From NCBI RefSeq assembly GCF_004000885.1, contig NZ_BIMC01000001.1:248001-312000 (forward strand): DNA of 64,000 bases, written 5' to 3'. Source of the DNA: Paenibacillus glucanolyticus NBRC 15330 (GTDB taxonomy: Bacteria > Bacillota > Bacilli > Paenibacillales > Paenibacillaceae). Positions 25,797 through 35,560 of this stretch are shown one piece after another (position 1 is the stretch's first letter; every line of letters begins with the position of its first letter). The notes beneath the pieces were generated by a model. The model was given only the letters and a program-made list of their open reading frames with translations, ran no database searches and was not told where the DNA came from. The position numbers and the translations under genes are program-made.

Positions 25797-26990
25797 ATGC
25801 AAAAAATACAGCGTCCGATCATTTACTTTCTCATCTTTGCCACCATGTTTGTCCTCGGCGGAATTCAGAACACCAAGGGTCTCATCCTTGAGAAAGTTCA
25901 GACGGATATCAATCTGGATCTCAGTCAAGTCGGTATCATGGTATCCGTCTTTCAGGTGGGATTTTTGTTAGCCAGTCTGGTCGCTGGCATATTCGCCGAC
26001 CGCAAGGGAATCAAGGCGGTTATGACCCTCGGAACCATTCTGATGATCATTGGTTTAATTGGTACCGGCTCCGCTTATACCGTTGCCTTTTTTCTCGGAT
26101 TCTATCTGATCGTGGGTGTCGGTATCGGGTCCATGACCGTCTCGGTTGCGACATTGATTCCGACCTATTTCAAGGAACGGTCCGGCGTGGTGTTTAACCT
26201 CGCCAATGCACTGTTCGGAGTTGGTATGATTGTTACTCCGCTCGTTCTGAACGCGATTTTCTCTCATAACATCAGCTGGCGCGCCTTCTACATTGGTGTA
26301 GCCGTCGTGATTGCCATCATTCTGGCTGCACTCATGATGTTTAAACCCGAACAGAGAGCTGCAACTGAAGGGCAAGATAAAGTCAGCTTAATGTCTGTCG
26401 CGAGGTTGTTTAAAGACCGGCAAATCTTATATGTCATTCTGTTCATTCTGTTCTATGTTGCAGCGGAAGCCGGCTTCCTGAATTTCTTCCCGATTTTCTA
26501 TACGTCGCTGGACATTGCCGGGATGGATGCAGCGCAAAAAGCTTCAACCGCAGCCTATATCATCGCCAGCTTTGCATTTCTCTTTACCATTGGGCGTTTT
26601 GTAGGCGGGTTCATCATCTACAAGCTTGGTGAGAGACGCACCTTGATCGGCTTCTCCGTATTCGCCCTTCTCGCCTTGATTCTCGGCCGTCTGCTGGTTG
26701 TGAATGCCAGTTATTTAATGATGCTGTTCGGACTTGCCCTGTCCGTGTTGTTCCCGACGGCTCAAGGCATCGCCTCCAAGCTGACGAAGCAAGCCGGATC
26801 ACTGCAAGGCGTTATCTATGTTGCATCCGGTCTCGGAGGCGCGGTAGTCGGACTCTTGATCGGTGAAATATCGGATGCGTTTGGCATTCAGCATGGATTT
26901 AATTTGATTTTCGTATTTACAGCTATCATTACGGTGCTGGCAATGCTGATTCGCACTCCTAAACAAGAAGAAACTAAGACTGCAGCTTAA
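25797..26990 (+). CDS. MFS transporter, probable sugar/oligosaccharide permease
   Basis: A 397-residue protein with 12 predicted membrane segments and the major facilitator motif in the first cytoplasmic loop (GIFADRKGIKAVMTLG). Other features are GFYLIVGVGIGSMTVSVATL, FFPIFYTSLDIAG and the second-half loop IIYKLGERRTLIG. The ATG follows the upstream stop by one base, so it is translationally coupled to the TIM-barrel protein. The ROK regulator and hydrolase-like neighbour suggest uptake of a glycoside or sugar acid. A clear terminator follows. Confidence 0.88.
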   Translation: MQKIQRPIIYFLIFATMFVLGGIQNTKGLILEKVQTDINLDLSQVGIMVSVFQVGFLLASLVAGIFADRKGIKAVMTLGTILMIIGLIGTGSAYTVAFFLGFYLIVGVGIGSMTVSVATLIPTYFKERSGVVFNLANALFGVGMIVTPLVLNAIFSHNISWRAFYIGVAVVIAIILAALMMFKPEQRAATEGQDKVSLMSVARLFKDRQILYVILFILFYVAAEAGFLNFFPIFYTSLDIAGMDAAQKASTAAYIIASFAFLFTIGRFVGGFIIYKLGERRTLIGFSVFALLALILGRLLVVNASYLMMLFGLALSVLFPTAQGIASKLTKQAGSLQGVIYVASGLGGAVVGLLIGEISDAFGIQHGFNLIFVFTAIITVLAMLIRTPKQEETKTAA

Positions 26991-27002
26991 TAAGCCATTC
27001 GA

Positions 27003-27034
27003 CCGCCCGAAGCCTTATCTTCGGGCGGTTTTTT
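27003..27034 (+). terminator. Terminator of the ROK operon
   Basis: CCGCCCGAAG and CTTCGGGCGG form a perfect 10-bp stem around CCTTAT, followed by six T, 12 bases after the MFS stop. Confidence 0.95.
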
Positions 27035-27206
27035 ATGTCTATCTGGACTTGACCGTTGGAATTACAGAACGATTTTTCAGCAGCTGTGCAACCTTTGAGA
27101 CCTTCTCCCGTCTATAGTGGTGCAGCAAGTACAATTTACCAATTGAAATATCGCTTGGCTGTATCCTGGCTCGTTAGGATAATCTTTTATTTGGAGGATA
27201 CCAACA

Positions 27207-28442
27207 ATGAACAAAATCTACAAAGTACTAACAACCACTACGATACTCGCCATGACCGCACTGCCGATTGCAGCAAGTGCACAGGGCGCTCCTCCTGCTT
27301 CCATCCATTCGGAACAAGGCAGCAATGTGAATCAGGTGAAGCGTGTGCCTGGAACCCTGGGTTACATTACGGATTATGTAAATGACAAAACAGGCAAATC
27401 GATTACGGTTACCGGCCGCGGCTTGGCTGCTACCGATCAACGTGAAATCAAGCTTTCCATCTCCAAAGATACTAAAATCGTGGATGCACAGGGAAATAAA
27501 GTCCAGCTTCAGACCATCGTAGATAAAAACAAAGCCATTAAAGCTTTCTATAGCCCGAATATCACCAAAAGCCTCCCGGCTCAAGGAGCTGCACTTACCA
27601 TCATTGTCTCGGACCATGACTTTGCCGCTATAGACGGGACCATCTCCGAAATAAACGAACGAGGTTTTCTTGTAGAAGGAAGCAACGTGTACGGTGACAA
27701 CGCAGAGACCATTTGGCTTCATCCGGATCCCAAAACGACCATTATCGATCAAAATGGAAAGACACTGAAAGCAAGTGACCTGAAAGCCGGCATGACCGTT
27801 CGTTCCTTCTACGGTCCATATGTTGCGTTAAGTTTTCCTCCTCAATCCTCTACAAACTATATTCTGGTGAACACGGATCCCGCCAATGACGAGCAGGAAA
27901 CCGAGGCCGGCATTAACGGTATCCTTACGGAGAAAACAGATGGCAGAATTTCGATTAGCGGCCAACCATCGAATCCTGACGGATATGAATACGTGGTGCT
28001 CGCCATCGATGGGGACACGCAGATCGTGGATGCACAAGGTAAGCCTTTAACATCTGATGTGCTGAACGAGGGTCGGCGGATCGAAGCACAATACGTGCCC
28101 GTCATTTACCCTGCGCTGCCGCATGCCGATAAAATCGTTGTATCTGATGCTTCAGCACCAAGAGTTGAAGGCACAATAACTGCATCTGAACGCACTACCC
28201 AGGATCTCCTGTACATTAATGTGGGTTCAGATCAATCCACGGATAACGATATCATTCTCAACATATCCAAGGACACCCAAATAATCGGTCTCAGCCCTGA
28301 TGAGAAACTGAAGCCCGGCACAAAGATTGTAGCTTACCACTCCCTTATCATGACCAAATCAATCCCTGCTATCACTTCAGCGGAAGTCATTGTTGTTCAA
28401 CCTGACATTACGCTGCCGTTCGAATCACCTATAAAAGGATAA
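27207..28442 (+). CDS. Secreted protein of four tandem beta-rich repeats
   Basis: A 411-residue protein with a Sec signal peptide (MNKIYKV, hydrophobic core, ALPIAASAQG; cleavage near residue 26). The ATG has TTGGAGGA upstream. The mature part consists of four units of about 80-90 residues, starting at GTLGYITD (about 49), GTISEINERG (about 145), GINGILTEKTDG (about 235) and GTITASERT (about 320). Each has a strand-rich first half, a DTKIVDAQGN / DTQIVDAQGK-like turn, a VKAFYSP / VRSFYGP / IEAQYVP / IVAYHSL segment, then a closing hydrophobic strand (IIVSD, ILVN, KIVVSD, VIVV). No catalytic motif is seen. The function is unknown. It is a single-gene unit with a terminator. Confidence 0.82.
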   Translation: MNKIYKVLTTTTILAMTALPIAASAQGAPPASIHSEQGSNVNQVKRVPGTLGYITDYVNDKTGKSITVTGRGLAATDQREIKLSISKDTKIVDAQGNKVQLQTIVDKNKAIKAFYSPNITKSLPAQGAALTIIVSDHDFAAIDGTISEINERGFLVEGSNVYGDNAETIWLHPDPKTTIIDQNGKTLKASDLKAGMTVRSFYGPYVALSFPPQSSTNYILVNTDPANDEQETEAGINGILTEKTDGRISISGQPSNPDGYEYVVLAIDGDTQIVDAQGKPLTSDVLNEGRRIEAQYVPVIYPALPHADKIVVSDASAPRVEGTITASERTTQDLLYINVGSDQSTDNDIILNISKDTQIIGLSPDEKLKPGTKIVAYHSLIMTKSIPAITSAEVIVVQPDITLPFESPIKG

Positions 28443-28456
28443 TCTGCACTATAATG

Positions 28457-28500
28457 CAAAAACCATCGTGTTCAGAAGTGCTGAATACGATGGTTTTTTG
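28457..28500. terminator. Bidirectional terminator between the secreted protein and yeeN
   Basis: AAAAACCATCGT and ACGATGGTTTTTT pair, with a smaller TTCAG/CTGAA pairing inside. T-runs occur at the 3' side on both strands, so it can end both converging genes. Confidence 0.85.
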
Positions 28501-28524
28501 TGTACATACATGGATCGAGTTCTT

Positions 28525-29244
28525 CTATTCTTCAAACTCTACGTTATGATAGACCTGTTGCACATCTTCCAGATCTTCCAGCGCATCAATCAGCTTCTCG
28601 AATTGCGCCTCAGCATCACCTGGCAGTGTAACAAAGTTCTGTGCCAGCATGGTCAGCTCTGACACCGTAAACTCCGTAACCCCTGCAGCCTTAAAAGCCT
28701 CCTGTACCGCATGGAACTGGTCAGGTTCTGCATACACGATTACAGCATCTTCCTCTTCAAGGATGTCACGTACATCCACATCAGCTTCAAGCAGCAGATC
28801 CATGACCTCTTCCGATGTCTTACCTTCGACGCCGAACACGGCCGTTGGATCGAACATATAAGATACAGAGCCGCTGACGCCCATGTTACCGCCGTTCTTG
28901 TTAAAGGCAGAACGCACTTCCGGTGCCGTACGATTGACGTTATTGGTCAACGCGTCAACAATGATCATCGAACCGTTCGGACCAAATCCTTCGTAACGAA
29001 GCTCCACATAATTCTCGTCTCCGCTGCCCTTCGCTTTTTCCAGAGCACGGTCGATAATGGCTTTAGGCACATTGTATGTTTTCGCGCGCTCAAGCACGAC
29101 CTTGAGCACACGGTTCGACTCCGGATCCGGTTCACCCTTCTTGGCTGCCACATAAATCTCAACACCAAACTTAGCGTAGACGCGACTTGTATTCGCATCC
29201 TTGGATGCTTTTTTTTCTTTAATATTATTCCATTTACGGCCCAT
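28525..29244 (-). CDS. yeeN: YebC/PmpR-family protein, YeeN type
   Basis: A 239-residue protein of the YebC family, known as DNA-binding regulators and, for some members, as ribosome-associated factors that help translate proline stretches. The N terminus [20 protein letters not shown] marks the YeeN subgroup of Firmicutes. Other features are [39 protein letters not shown] and [15 protein letters not shown]. The start at 29244 follows family length. An upstream extension of 15 residues is not conserved in the family. It is transcribed alone. Confidence 0.93.
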   Translation of the reverse strand: MGRKWNNIKEKKASKDANTSRVYAKFGVEIYVAAKKGEPDPESNRVLKVVLERAKTYNVPKAIIDRALEKAKGSGDENYVELRYEGFGPNGSMIIVDALTNNVNRTAPEVRSAFNKNGGNMGVSGSVSYMFDPTAVFGVEGKTSEEVMDLLLEADVDVRDILEEEDAVIVYAEPDQFHAVQEAFKAAGVTEFTVSELTMLAQNFVTLPGDAEAQFEKLIDALEDLEDVQQVYHNVEFEE

Positions 29245-29501
29245 ATATTTCCGCTCGCTTTCATTATTGAATCTGTAGCCGGTATTCAATAAATACCCTT
29301 ATCCATTATATCTCTATTAAGTAGCATGAACAAGGTTAAGAGCACATTTAGAGTAAATCCCAAACAAAAAACAATCTCGTCTATTCAAGGATATAATCGG
29401 CTCATAAATACAAGCAGATTGTGCCTGTTTTTAATTGCATACTGTAGACAAAAAATAAATTTGTATTGATTATTTATAGATATAATATTAATATGTCTAT
29501 G
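29245..29501. other. AT-rich intergenic region upstream of yeeN and the MFS gene
   Basis: Divergent promoter region of about 340 bases in all, very AT-rich around 29450-29540. TATAAT occurs at 29481-29486, but spacing to TTG-like -35 elements is poor. No ORF is supported. Confidence 0.4.
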
Positions 29502-29538
29502 TATTTAATAAACTAAATGCGCATCCGTTTATTAAATA
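29502..29538. promoter_or_regulatory. 12-bp perfect inverted repeat upstream of the MFS gene
   Basis: TATTTAATAAAC (29502-29513) and GTTTATTAAATA (29527-29538) are exact complements with a 13-base gap, 50 bases before the MFS start. It could be a regulator operator or a leader hairpin. No T-run follows, so a terminator is unlikely. Confidence 0.5.
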
Positions 29539-29587
29539 ATCAATTACGACTCCGTTTCACACGAGTCACGAAAGGAGAATCCTCATT

Positions 29588-30796
29588 ATGCTTCTTAACA
29601 ACCCGTATGTCCGAACGATTATTTTGTCACACGTTCTTTTAAATCTTGGCATTTGGGTTCGTAACTTTGCGATTCTGTTATATGTCACCGACATAACCAA
29701 CAACGATCCTTGGTTTGTATCCCTCATATCGGTAGCCGAATTTGCCCCTATCTTCCTGTTCGCTTTCATTGGTGGTACATTTGCAGACCGGTGGCGACCT
29801 AAACGAACCATGATCGGTGCCGATGTGTTGTCGGCCGTTTCCGTTTTTCTCGTACTGATTGCTGTCCACAATAACTCATGGCAGGCGCTGCTGGTCGTTA
29901 CGTTATTCTCAGCCATCATGTCACAGTTCTCCCAACCCTCGGCTATGAAATTGTTCAAACAGCATGTGCCGGAACATCAGCTCCAATCCGTCATGGCTAT
30001 ATTCCAATCCTTAATGGCCTTCTTTATGGTGATCGGCCCCATTGCAGGAGCATTCGTGTATCAGAAGTTTGGAATTGAAGCATCCCTTATCGCAACAGGT
30101 GTATTATTCCTGGGTTCCGCTCTGATCCTGGTGTGGCTGCCGAGAGATCAAGAGAAAGAATCAAAGTCTGAACAACGGAGCCTCTTGCAGGAAGCTATTG
30201 AAGGGCTGCGCTATGTGTGGAATAACCGCGCCTTGCGGACGCTGGCTACAACCTTCGCTGCCGCCGGTCTCGCTGCCGGACTTATTCAGCCCATGATGCT
30301 GTTTGTCACGATTGAGAATCTCGGGCAGGATAAATCTTTCCTGCAATGGCTGCTAACCGCGAACGGTGCTGCGATGCTGCTTGGCGGGGGCTTCGTTATG
30401 GTGTTAGCCAAAAGAATATCGCCGCAATCCTTGCTGGCGCTTGGCCTTACCGTCAGCGCACTGGGCAACCTCGGCATCGGCTGGTCTACGAGCATTCTCT
30501 TCACTCTGCTGTTGCAGGTAGTCAATGGTTTCTTCTATCCCACCATTCACATCGGCATCAACACGCTCATTCTGACGAATACCGAGAATGCATACATCGG
30601 ACGCGTAGGCGGCGCTCTGACACCGATCTTCATGGGCATGATGGTCATTGGCATGTCGCTTGGCGGATTACTGAAAAATCAATTTTCCTTATTCACCGTA
30701 TTCTCAGCAAGTGCCCTCCTGTTTCTGATAGGCTCCGCTCTTCTGATCCCTTTGTTTAAAAAAAGCAGGAACGCCACAAATAGTCTCGTACAATGA
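29588..30796 (+). CDS. MFS transporter, probable drug/metabolite exporter
   Basis: A 402-residue protein with 12 predicted membrane segments. The first-loop motif is FIGGTFADRWRPKRTMIGAD. The stretch MSQFSQPSAMKLFKQHVPEHQLQ (quoted from MSQFSQPSAM to HVPEHQLQ) matches the MFS_3 / enterobactin-exporter-like group common in Bacillales. AAGGAG lies ten bases before the ATG. It stands alone, with an inverted repeat upstream that may bind a regulator. The export substrate is unknown. Confidence 0.87.
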   Translation: MLLNNPYVRTIILSHVLLNLGIWVRNFAILLYVTDITNNDPWFVSLISVAEFAPIFLFAFIGGTFADRWRPKRTMIGADVLSAVSVFLVLIAVHNNSWQALLVVTLFSAIMSQFSQPSAMKLFKQHVPEHQLQSVMAIFQSLMAFFMVIGPIAGAFVYQKFGIEASLIATGVLFLGSALILVWLPRDQEKESKSEQRSLLQEAIEGLRYVWNNRALRTLATTFAAAGLAAGLIQPMMLFVTIENLGQDKSFLQWLLTANGAAMLLGGGFVMVLAKRISPQSLLALGLTVSALGNLGIGWSTSILFTLLLQVVNGFFYPTIHIGINTLILTNTENAYIGRVGGALTPIFMGMMVIGMSLGGLLKNQFSLFTVFSASALLFLIGSALLIPLFKKSRNATNSLVQ

Positions 30797-30801
30797 TGAT
30801 C

Positions 30802-30828
30802 AGAGCCACCTCATGCTGAGGTGGCTCT
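30802..30828 (+). terminator. Hairpin after the MFS gene
   Basis: AGAGCCACCTCA and TGAGGTGGCTCT form a perfect 12-bp stem with a 3-base loop, 5 bases after the stop. There is no T-run after it on the plus strand, so it may act mainly as a 3'-end stabiliser or a weak terminator. Confidence 0.6.
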
Positions 30829-30867
30829 TGGCGTGAATCGGCTTAATCCACCATCTCCACGCTTGAG

Positions 30868-30910
30868 AAAAAATAAAAAACCGAAGCCCCTCCTCTCGGA
30901 GAGCTCCGGT
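30868..30910 (-). terminator. Terminator of the cysJI operon
   Basis: On the minus strand ACCGGAGCTCTCC pairs with GGAGGGGCTTCGGT (several G-T pairs), followed by TTTTTTATTTTTT, 60 bases beyond the cysI stop. Confidence 0.8.
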
Positions 30911-30969
30911 CTGTCGTGTTTATTCACAGTTATCCTCTGAATCCCTATATGTCTCTTTACATTTACATG

Positions 30970-32694
30970 TTATGCGTGAAACTGCTGTCCATCCAATACT
31001 TCCTTCACATAGCCTGCGCGAATGACAAAGTCACCAAAGTGCTCGCCTTTCTCTCGCTCTTGTGCATACTGTGTGATCATCGGGCGAAGCGAATCCAAAA
31101 TCTCGGTTTCACCGATGTTTTCCTTGAAGAGCTTGTTTAAGCGGTGCCCGGAGAAACCTCCACCCAAGTACATATTGTATTTGCCCGGTGCCTTGCCGAT
31201 AAAGGCGATCTCAGCCAGCATCGGTCTGGCACATCCGTTCGGGCATCCTGTCATACGAATGACGATATCCTCTTCGCGCAGCCCATTCTCCTCCAGAATC
31301 GGATCAATCTTATCCAATAGCGTTGGCAGATAGCGCTCGGATTCAGCCATAGCCAGACCACATGTTGGCAAAGATACGCATGCCATGGAGTTTCTTCGCA
31401 GAGCGGAGTAATGGCTTCCGTCTGTGAGTCCGTAACGCTTGATGAGCTCCTCGATCTTTTTCTTCTTATGGCTGCTGACATTGGCAATGATCAGATTCTG
31501 ATTGGCCGTCAGACGGAAATCGCCATTATGGATTTGGGCAATTTCACGAAGACCTGTCATCAGCAGATAATCCGCCTCGTCTTTAACGCGTCCGCTTTGG
31601 ATGAAAAGTGTAAAATGCCATTTTCCGTTACTGCCTTTTACCCATCCGTAGCGATCACCGTTATGGTCAAAATGAAAAGGTCTTGCCTCTTCCAGCTTCC
31701 AGCCAAGCCGCTCGCTAAGTTCGCTTACGAACCAATCGATCCCTCGGTCATCGATCGTATATTTGAATCTAGCATGTTTACGAACCGCGCGGTCCCCGTA
31801 ATCACGCTGGATCATAACGGTCTTCTCCGCCAAGTCAATGATTTGCTCCGGTTTGCAGAAACCAATGACTTTTGCCACTTGAGGGTAGGTCAGCGGATCA
31901 CCGTGTGTCATCCCCATCCCACCGCCAACAGATATGTTGAAGCCCTTCAACTCTCCGTTCTCAACAATTGCAATGAAACCAAGATCCTGGGAGTATACAT
32001 CCACATCATTGGAAGGTGGCACAGCCATCCCAATTTTGAATTTACGAGGGAGATACACCGGGCCGTAGATCGGCTCCTGTTCCTCGGCATCCTGCAGACT
32101 ATCCACGATCTTCTCACCATCAAGCCAGATCTCATGATAGGCACGAGAGCGCGGATCCAGATGATCACTCACTTTGCGTGCCCACTCGTACACCTCCGAA
32201 TGAATCTCGGATTGGTACGGGTTAGGGTTACACATAACGTTACGGTTGACGTCGCCGCAGGCTGCTAATGTACTAAGGAGTGCTTCATTAACCTCTTGAA
32301 TCGTAGTCTTCATGTTCCATTTGAGCACACCATGAAGCTGAAACGACTGGCGTGTTGTCAACCGAATTGACCCGTTTGCGTACTTCTGCGCAACGCGGTC
32401 CATCATAAGCCATTGCTCAGGAGTAACCACACCGCCGGCAGCGCGAACACGCAGCATAAACTGGTACGCAGGCTCCAGCTTCTGCTTATGTCTCTCATTG
32501 CGTAAATCCCGGTCATCCTGCATGTAGCTGCCATGGAATTTCATCAGCCGGTTATCATCTTCCGGAATCGATCCGGTTATACGATCTTCCAGCGTTTCTA
32601 CAAGACTGCCGCGCAGATAGTTGCTTCGACGCTTGATGTCCTCCACATCACTATGAGGTGCGCTATTAGATGATAATAAGTTATTATCAGACAT
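30970..32694 (-). CDS. cysI: Sulfite reductase hemoprotein subunit CysI
   Basis: A 574-residue siroheme/4Fe-4S protein that reduces sulfite to sulfide with electrons from CysJ. Two ferredoxin-like half domains carry the siroheme region ([29 protein letters not shown]). The cluster-binding cysteines are C-x5-C in [11 protein letters not shown] and C-x3-C in [14 protein letters not shown] near residue 480. The ATG at 32694 has GAGGAG nine bases upstream. The ORF extends 7 residues further but without a binding site. It follows cysJ by 35 bases, forming a cysJI operon. Confidence 0.96.
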   Translation of the reverse strand: MSDNNLLSSNSAPHSDVEDIKRRSNYLRGSLVETLEDRITGSIPEDDNRLMKFHGSYMQDDRDLRNERHKQKLEPAYQFMLRVRAAGGVVTPEQWLMMDRVAQKYANGSIRLTTRQSFQLHGVLKWNMKTTIQEVNEALLSTLAACGDVNRNVMCNPNPYQSEIHSEVYEWARKVSDHLDPRSRAYHEIWLDGEKIVDSLQDAEEQEPIYGPVYLPRKFKIGMAVPPSNDVDVYSQDLGFIAIVENGELKGFNISVGGGMGMTHGDPLTYPQVAKVIGFCKPEQIIDLAEKTVMIQRDYGDRAVRKHARFKYTIDDRGIDWFVSELSERLGWKLEEARPFHFDHNGDRYGWVKGSNGKWHFTLFIQSGRVKDEADYLLMTGLREIAQIHNGDFRLTANQNLIIANVSSHKKKKIEELIKRYGLTDGSHYSALRRNSMACVSLPTCGLAMAESERYLPTLLDKIDPILEENGLREEDIVIRMTGCPNGCARPMLAEIAFIGKAPGKYNMYLGGGFSGHRLNKLFKENIGETEILDSLRPMITQYAQEREKGEHFGDFVIRAGYVKEVLDGQQFHA

Positions 32695-32729
32695 ATTCCT
32701 TTTCTCCTCTCGCAACCATGGGAATTGTC

Positions 32730-34562
32730 TTAATATACATCCCGCTGGTAACGTTTCTCTTGCTGCATGAGGCCCAAGTATTCCGCAGCTTCTTCTGGAC
32801 TCATCCCGCCTTCTTGCTCAAGAATTGCCCCCAGTGCGGAATGCACATCATGCGCCATCTTCTTCTCGTCACCGCAGACGTATACACACGCTCCGTTCTG
32901 AAGCCACTGATACAATTCCTTGCTCCTCTCCAGCATACGGTGCTGTACATATACTTTCTTGTCCGTATCTCGCGAGAAGGCAACATCCATCTGTGTCAAC
33001 ACCCCATCCTTTAACCAGCGCTGCCATTCGATCTGATAGAGAAAGTCTGTTGAGAAATGCTGGTCACCGTAGAACAACCAGGATTTCCCTCCTGCACCTG
33101 TCTCTTCGCGCTCACCGAGGAAAGCTCTGAATGGAGCAACCCCTGTACCAGGACCGATCATGATGATCGGGGTGTCCGGATTCTCGGGAAGCTTAAAGTT
33201 CGGATTGTGTTGAACATACACCGGAAGTGTGTCTCCAGCTTCCAGCCGTTCCGCCAATTGTACGGAACATACACCGTAACGATCTCGGCCATGTGCCTCG
33301 TAACGAACCGTACGAACGGTTACATGGACTTCATCGGGGAAGGCCTTGGAACTGCTGGCAATTGAGTACAGACGAGCAGGGATTTTTCGTAATATCGATA
33401 CAAAATCACTTGCTGCCACTTGCTGCAGACCATAATCCTGTACCAGGTCGAGCAAATCCCGTTCCTCGATATAGGTGCGCAATTCCTGCTCATGCCCTGG
33501 TTCCAGAAGCTTCCGAAGCCCTTCATTCCCTGAGACCTTAACCACTTGCTCAATCAGAGGTTTCGTGAGAACGGTTATTTCGTAGTGACGGAGCAAGGCA
33601 TCCCGAAGCGCTCGCGCTTCACCATGTTTATTAATGACGACCACTTCATCAGCATTCCATCCCATAGCAGCGATAAGATCATCGACAAGCTGCGGATGAT
33701 TTTCCGGATAGATTCCTAAGCTATCGCCCGGCTCATACTGCAAATTTGATCCTTCAAGAGAAATTTCGATATGACGTGTTTCACGGTCGGATCCTCTTCC
33801 GTTCAAATTCAAATTCTCGAGGATTTCCGCTTGAAATGGATTGCTTCTTGAAAATTCCGATTCCGTGCTATCGCTCAGGGCTACCGCACTCACGCTTTCA
33901 ACAACGGACGATCCTGCTCCAGCCTCATTCAGCGATTGAAGAACCTGGTTCATCCATTCAGCGGCCGATTCATCAAAATCCACGTCGCAATCCACTCTTG
34001 GCGTCAGCCGCTTGCCGCCCAATTCTTCGAGCCGCTTGTCGAAATCTTTACCCGTTTGGCAGAAAAATTCATACGAGGTATCCCCCAGCGCCAGTACGGA
34101 ATATTGAAGACTCTCTACTTGAGGCGCCCGTTTGCTGTGCAGGAACTCATAGAAAGGAATGGCGTTATCCGGCGGTTCGCCTTCGCCATGCGTACTCACA
34201 ATAATAAGGAGATTCTGCAGCTTCTTCAGATTGTTCGGCTTGAAGTCGCTCATTGAGGACATTGTAACCACTAGACCAACCTCTTCAAGCTTCTTCGATA
34301 ACTTCTTCGATAATCCATGACCATTGCCAGTCTGAGATCCGTATAATACGGTCACTTCTTTAGGTGCCAGCGCTGCGGGAACCGCTATTGCTGCTGTGTT
34401 TGCTTGTGGTGCTGTTGCAACTGAAGCGGCTGCCGTTCCCTGGATAGCGGCAATATATCCGCTGAGCCAGGACCGCTGGGAATCCGTCAGTGTCGGCAAC
34501 AGCCGGTTCAGTAATTCTACCTGTTCCTGATTAAAAGGACTGTTCGTTACTTGAAGTTCCAA
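32730..34562 (-). CDS. cysJ: Sulfite reductase flavoprotein subunit CysJ
   Basis: A 610-residue diflavin reductase passing NADPH electrons to CysI. Domains in order are a short N-terminal segment ([19 protein letters not shown]), a flavodoxin-like FMN domain ([52 protein letters not shown]), an FAD-binding domain ([21 protein letters not shown]) and an NADPH domain ([30 protein letters not shown]). I choose TTG at 34562 because AGGTGG lies just upstream and the resulting N terminus matches the family. The nine upstream residues do not. A LysR-box-like palindrome lies upstream of its promoter. Confidence 0.94.
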   Translation of the reverse strand: MELQVTNSPFNQEQVELLNRLLPTLTDSQRSWLSGYIAAIQGTAAASVATAPQANTAAIAVPAALAPKEVTVLYGSQTGNGHGLSKKLSKKLEEVGLVVTMSSMSDFKPNNLKKLQNLLIIVSTHGEGEPPDNAIPFYEFLHSKRAPQVESLQYSVLALGDTSYEFFCQTGKDFDKRLEELGGKRLTPRVDCDVDFDESAAEWMNQVLQSLNEAGAGSSVVESVSAVALSDSTESEFSRSNPFQAEILENLNLNGRGSDRETRHIEISLEGSNLQYEPGDSLGIYPENHPQLVDDLIAAMGWNADEVVVINKHGEARALRDALLRHYEITVLTKPLIEQVVKVSGNEGLRKLLEPGHEQELRTYIEERDLLDLVQDYGLQQVAASDFVSILRKIPARLYSIASSSKAFPDEVHVTVRTVRYEAHGRDRYGVCSVQLAERLEAGDTLPVYVQHNPNFKLPENPDTPIIMIGPGTGVAPFRAFLGEREETGAGGKSWLFYGDQHFSTDFLYQIEWQRWLKDGVLTQMDVAFSRDTDKKVYVQHRMLERSKELYQWLQNGACVYVCGDEKKMAHDVHSALGAILEQEGGMSPEEAAEYLGLMQQEKRYQRDVY

Positions 34563-34635
34563 CCATATCCACCTCTCAAAAGCGCACATTATTAATTCCT
34601 ACTATTACGATACAATTAATTTTATTGCTCCTCTG

Positions 34636-34664
34636 AACCTATCACAGCTTACCGGGCCGGTCAA
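34636..34664 (-). promoter_or_regulatory. Probable cysJI promoter
   Basis: On the minus strand TTGACC (34664-34659), 17 bases and TAGGTT (34641-34636). The -35 is good and the -10 is weak, which suits an activated promoter. Confidence 0.5.
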
Positions 34665-34683
34665 TTACAATGTTCTTATAGCA

Positions 34684-34704
34684 TTTATCAGTTTTCCTGA
34701 TAAA
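34684..34704. promoter_or_regulatory. LysR-box-like palindrome upstream of cysJI
   Basis: TTTATCAG-TTTTC-CTGATAAA, a perfect 8-bp inverted repeat with the ATC-N9-GAT / T-N11-A core of LysR sites, 20 bases upstream of the -35. In Bacillus subtilis cysJI is activated by the LysR protein CysL, so an analogous site is plausible. No LysR gene is adjacent. Confidence 0.5.
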
Positions 34705-34808
34705 TCGATGATGAAGGATTTTTTTGCGATTTAAGAACTTCGCGAAGCAGGCAGAATATCGCTGTGTCGGATTGGTAATGATACGAAGGATAAGGAGGAA
34801 GATAGAAG

Positions 34809-35426
34809 ATGCAAATTCATGACTGCAATTTCACGCCGCTTAAGCGCAAGCTGAAAGACCAGCTTATTGACATCAAAAAGCATATAGAGAATGTCATTGT
34901 CAATCTGGACCAGAACAGCTCCTGTCTGCTTAATGAATTGGATCTTGTACGCACTAAATTTTTGGAAGCCGAGTCAATTTCATCCACGTATTATCTCAAT
35001 TGTTTTCTCTTCCCCTTCACAAGCAAGTACCAGGAAATCGCCAAATCCATATATCATCTCAGTCAAAAAAATCTGGGAGCGCTGATTGTGATTCAGCGGG
35101 AAGATCCTCTCGATTCTTTAATAACACCCGGCATCCCCTTATCTGCGGAAATCACGAGCCCGCTGCTGGAATCCATATTCGTTCCGGGTAGTCCGCTGCA
35201 TGACGGGGCCGTTCTCGTTCGCAAAGAAATGATTATCTCTGCTGCGAATGTGCTTCCATTAACTGCAAAAACTTATGGTGATCGAAAGCTTGGCACTAGG
35301 CATCGTGCGGCTATAGGTTTATCCGAGATTAGCGATGCTTTGGTTCTCGTCGTATCTGAAGAAACAGGAAGAACCTCCTTCTGCATGAAAGGAACTCTCT
35401 ACCCCTTATCGATTACCAGTCCTTAA
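34809..35426 (+). CDS. cdaS: Sporulation-type diadenylate cyclase CdaS
   Basis: A 205-residue enzyme that makes cyclic di-AMP from two ATP. The N-terminal 60 residues are helical (the autoinhibitory region in CdaS). The DAC domain follows, with GALIVIQRED, the catalytic DGA motif in SPLHDGAVLV, LTAKTYGDRKLGTRHRAAIGLSE with the RHR motif, and VLVVSEETGRTS. The length and lack of membrane segments separate it from CdaA, and the lack of HhH domains separates it from DisA. In B. subtilis CdaS is made in the forespore. I see only weak sigma-G-like elements upstream. Divergent from cysJ. Confidence 0.92.
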   Translation: MQIHDCNFTPLKRKLKDQLIDIKKHIENVIVNLDQNSSCLLNELDLVRTKFLEAESISSTYYLNCFLFPFTSKYQEIAKSIYHLSQKNLGALIVIQREDPLDSLITPGIPLSAEITSPLLESIFVPGSPLHDGAVLVRKEMIISAANVLPLTAKTYGDRKLGTRHRAAIGLSEISDALVLVVSEETGRTSFCMKGTLYPLSITSP

Positions 35427-35504
35427 TTCATCAACACTCTTGGCTACATAACCTCTCTTTACAGCGCACCAATAATAAAGTGAACCTTCGCTCGTATTGG
35501 CATA

Positions 35505-35530
35505 GAAAAAAGAGCCACCGCGGTGGCTCT
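35505..35530 (-). terminator. Terminator of yojF-bshB2
   Basis: AGAGCCACCGCGGTGGCTCT is a 20-base perfect palindrome followed on the minus strand by TTTTTT, 30 bases after the bshB2 stop. Confidence 0.9.
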
Positions 35531-35560
35531 TCTATTGATATCCATCTATTCATAGGATTC

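Noticed and set aside
26055..26375. Antisense ORFs over the MFS and other genes (for example 106 codons here).
   Set aside because: They lie opposite well-supported genes, lack start signals and show no protein family features.
34700..34808. A sigma-G-type promoter upstream of cdaS (GAATA ... TAATGATA).
   Set aside because: The elements are too weak and the spacing uncertain. Only the gene identity suggests forespore control.
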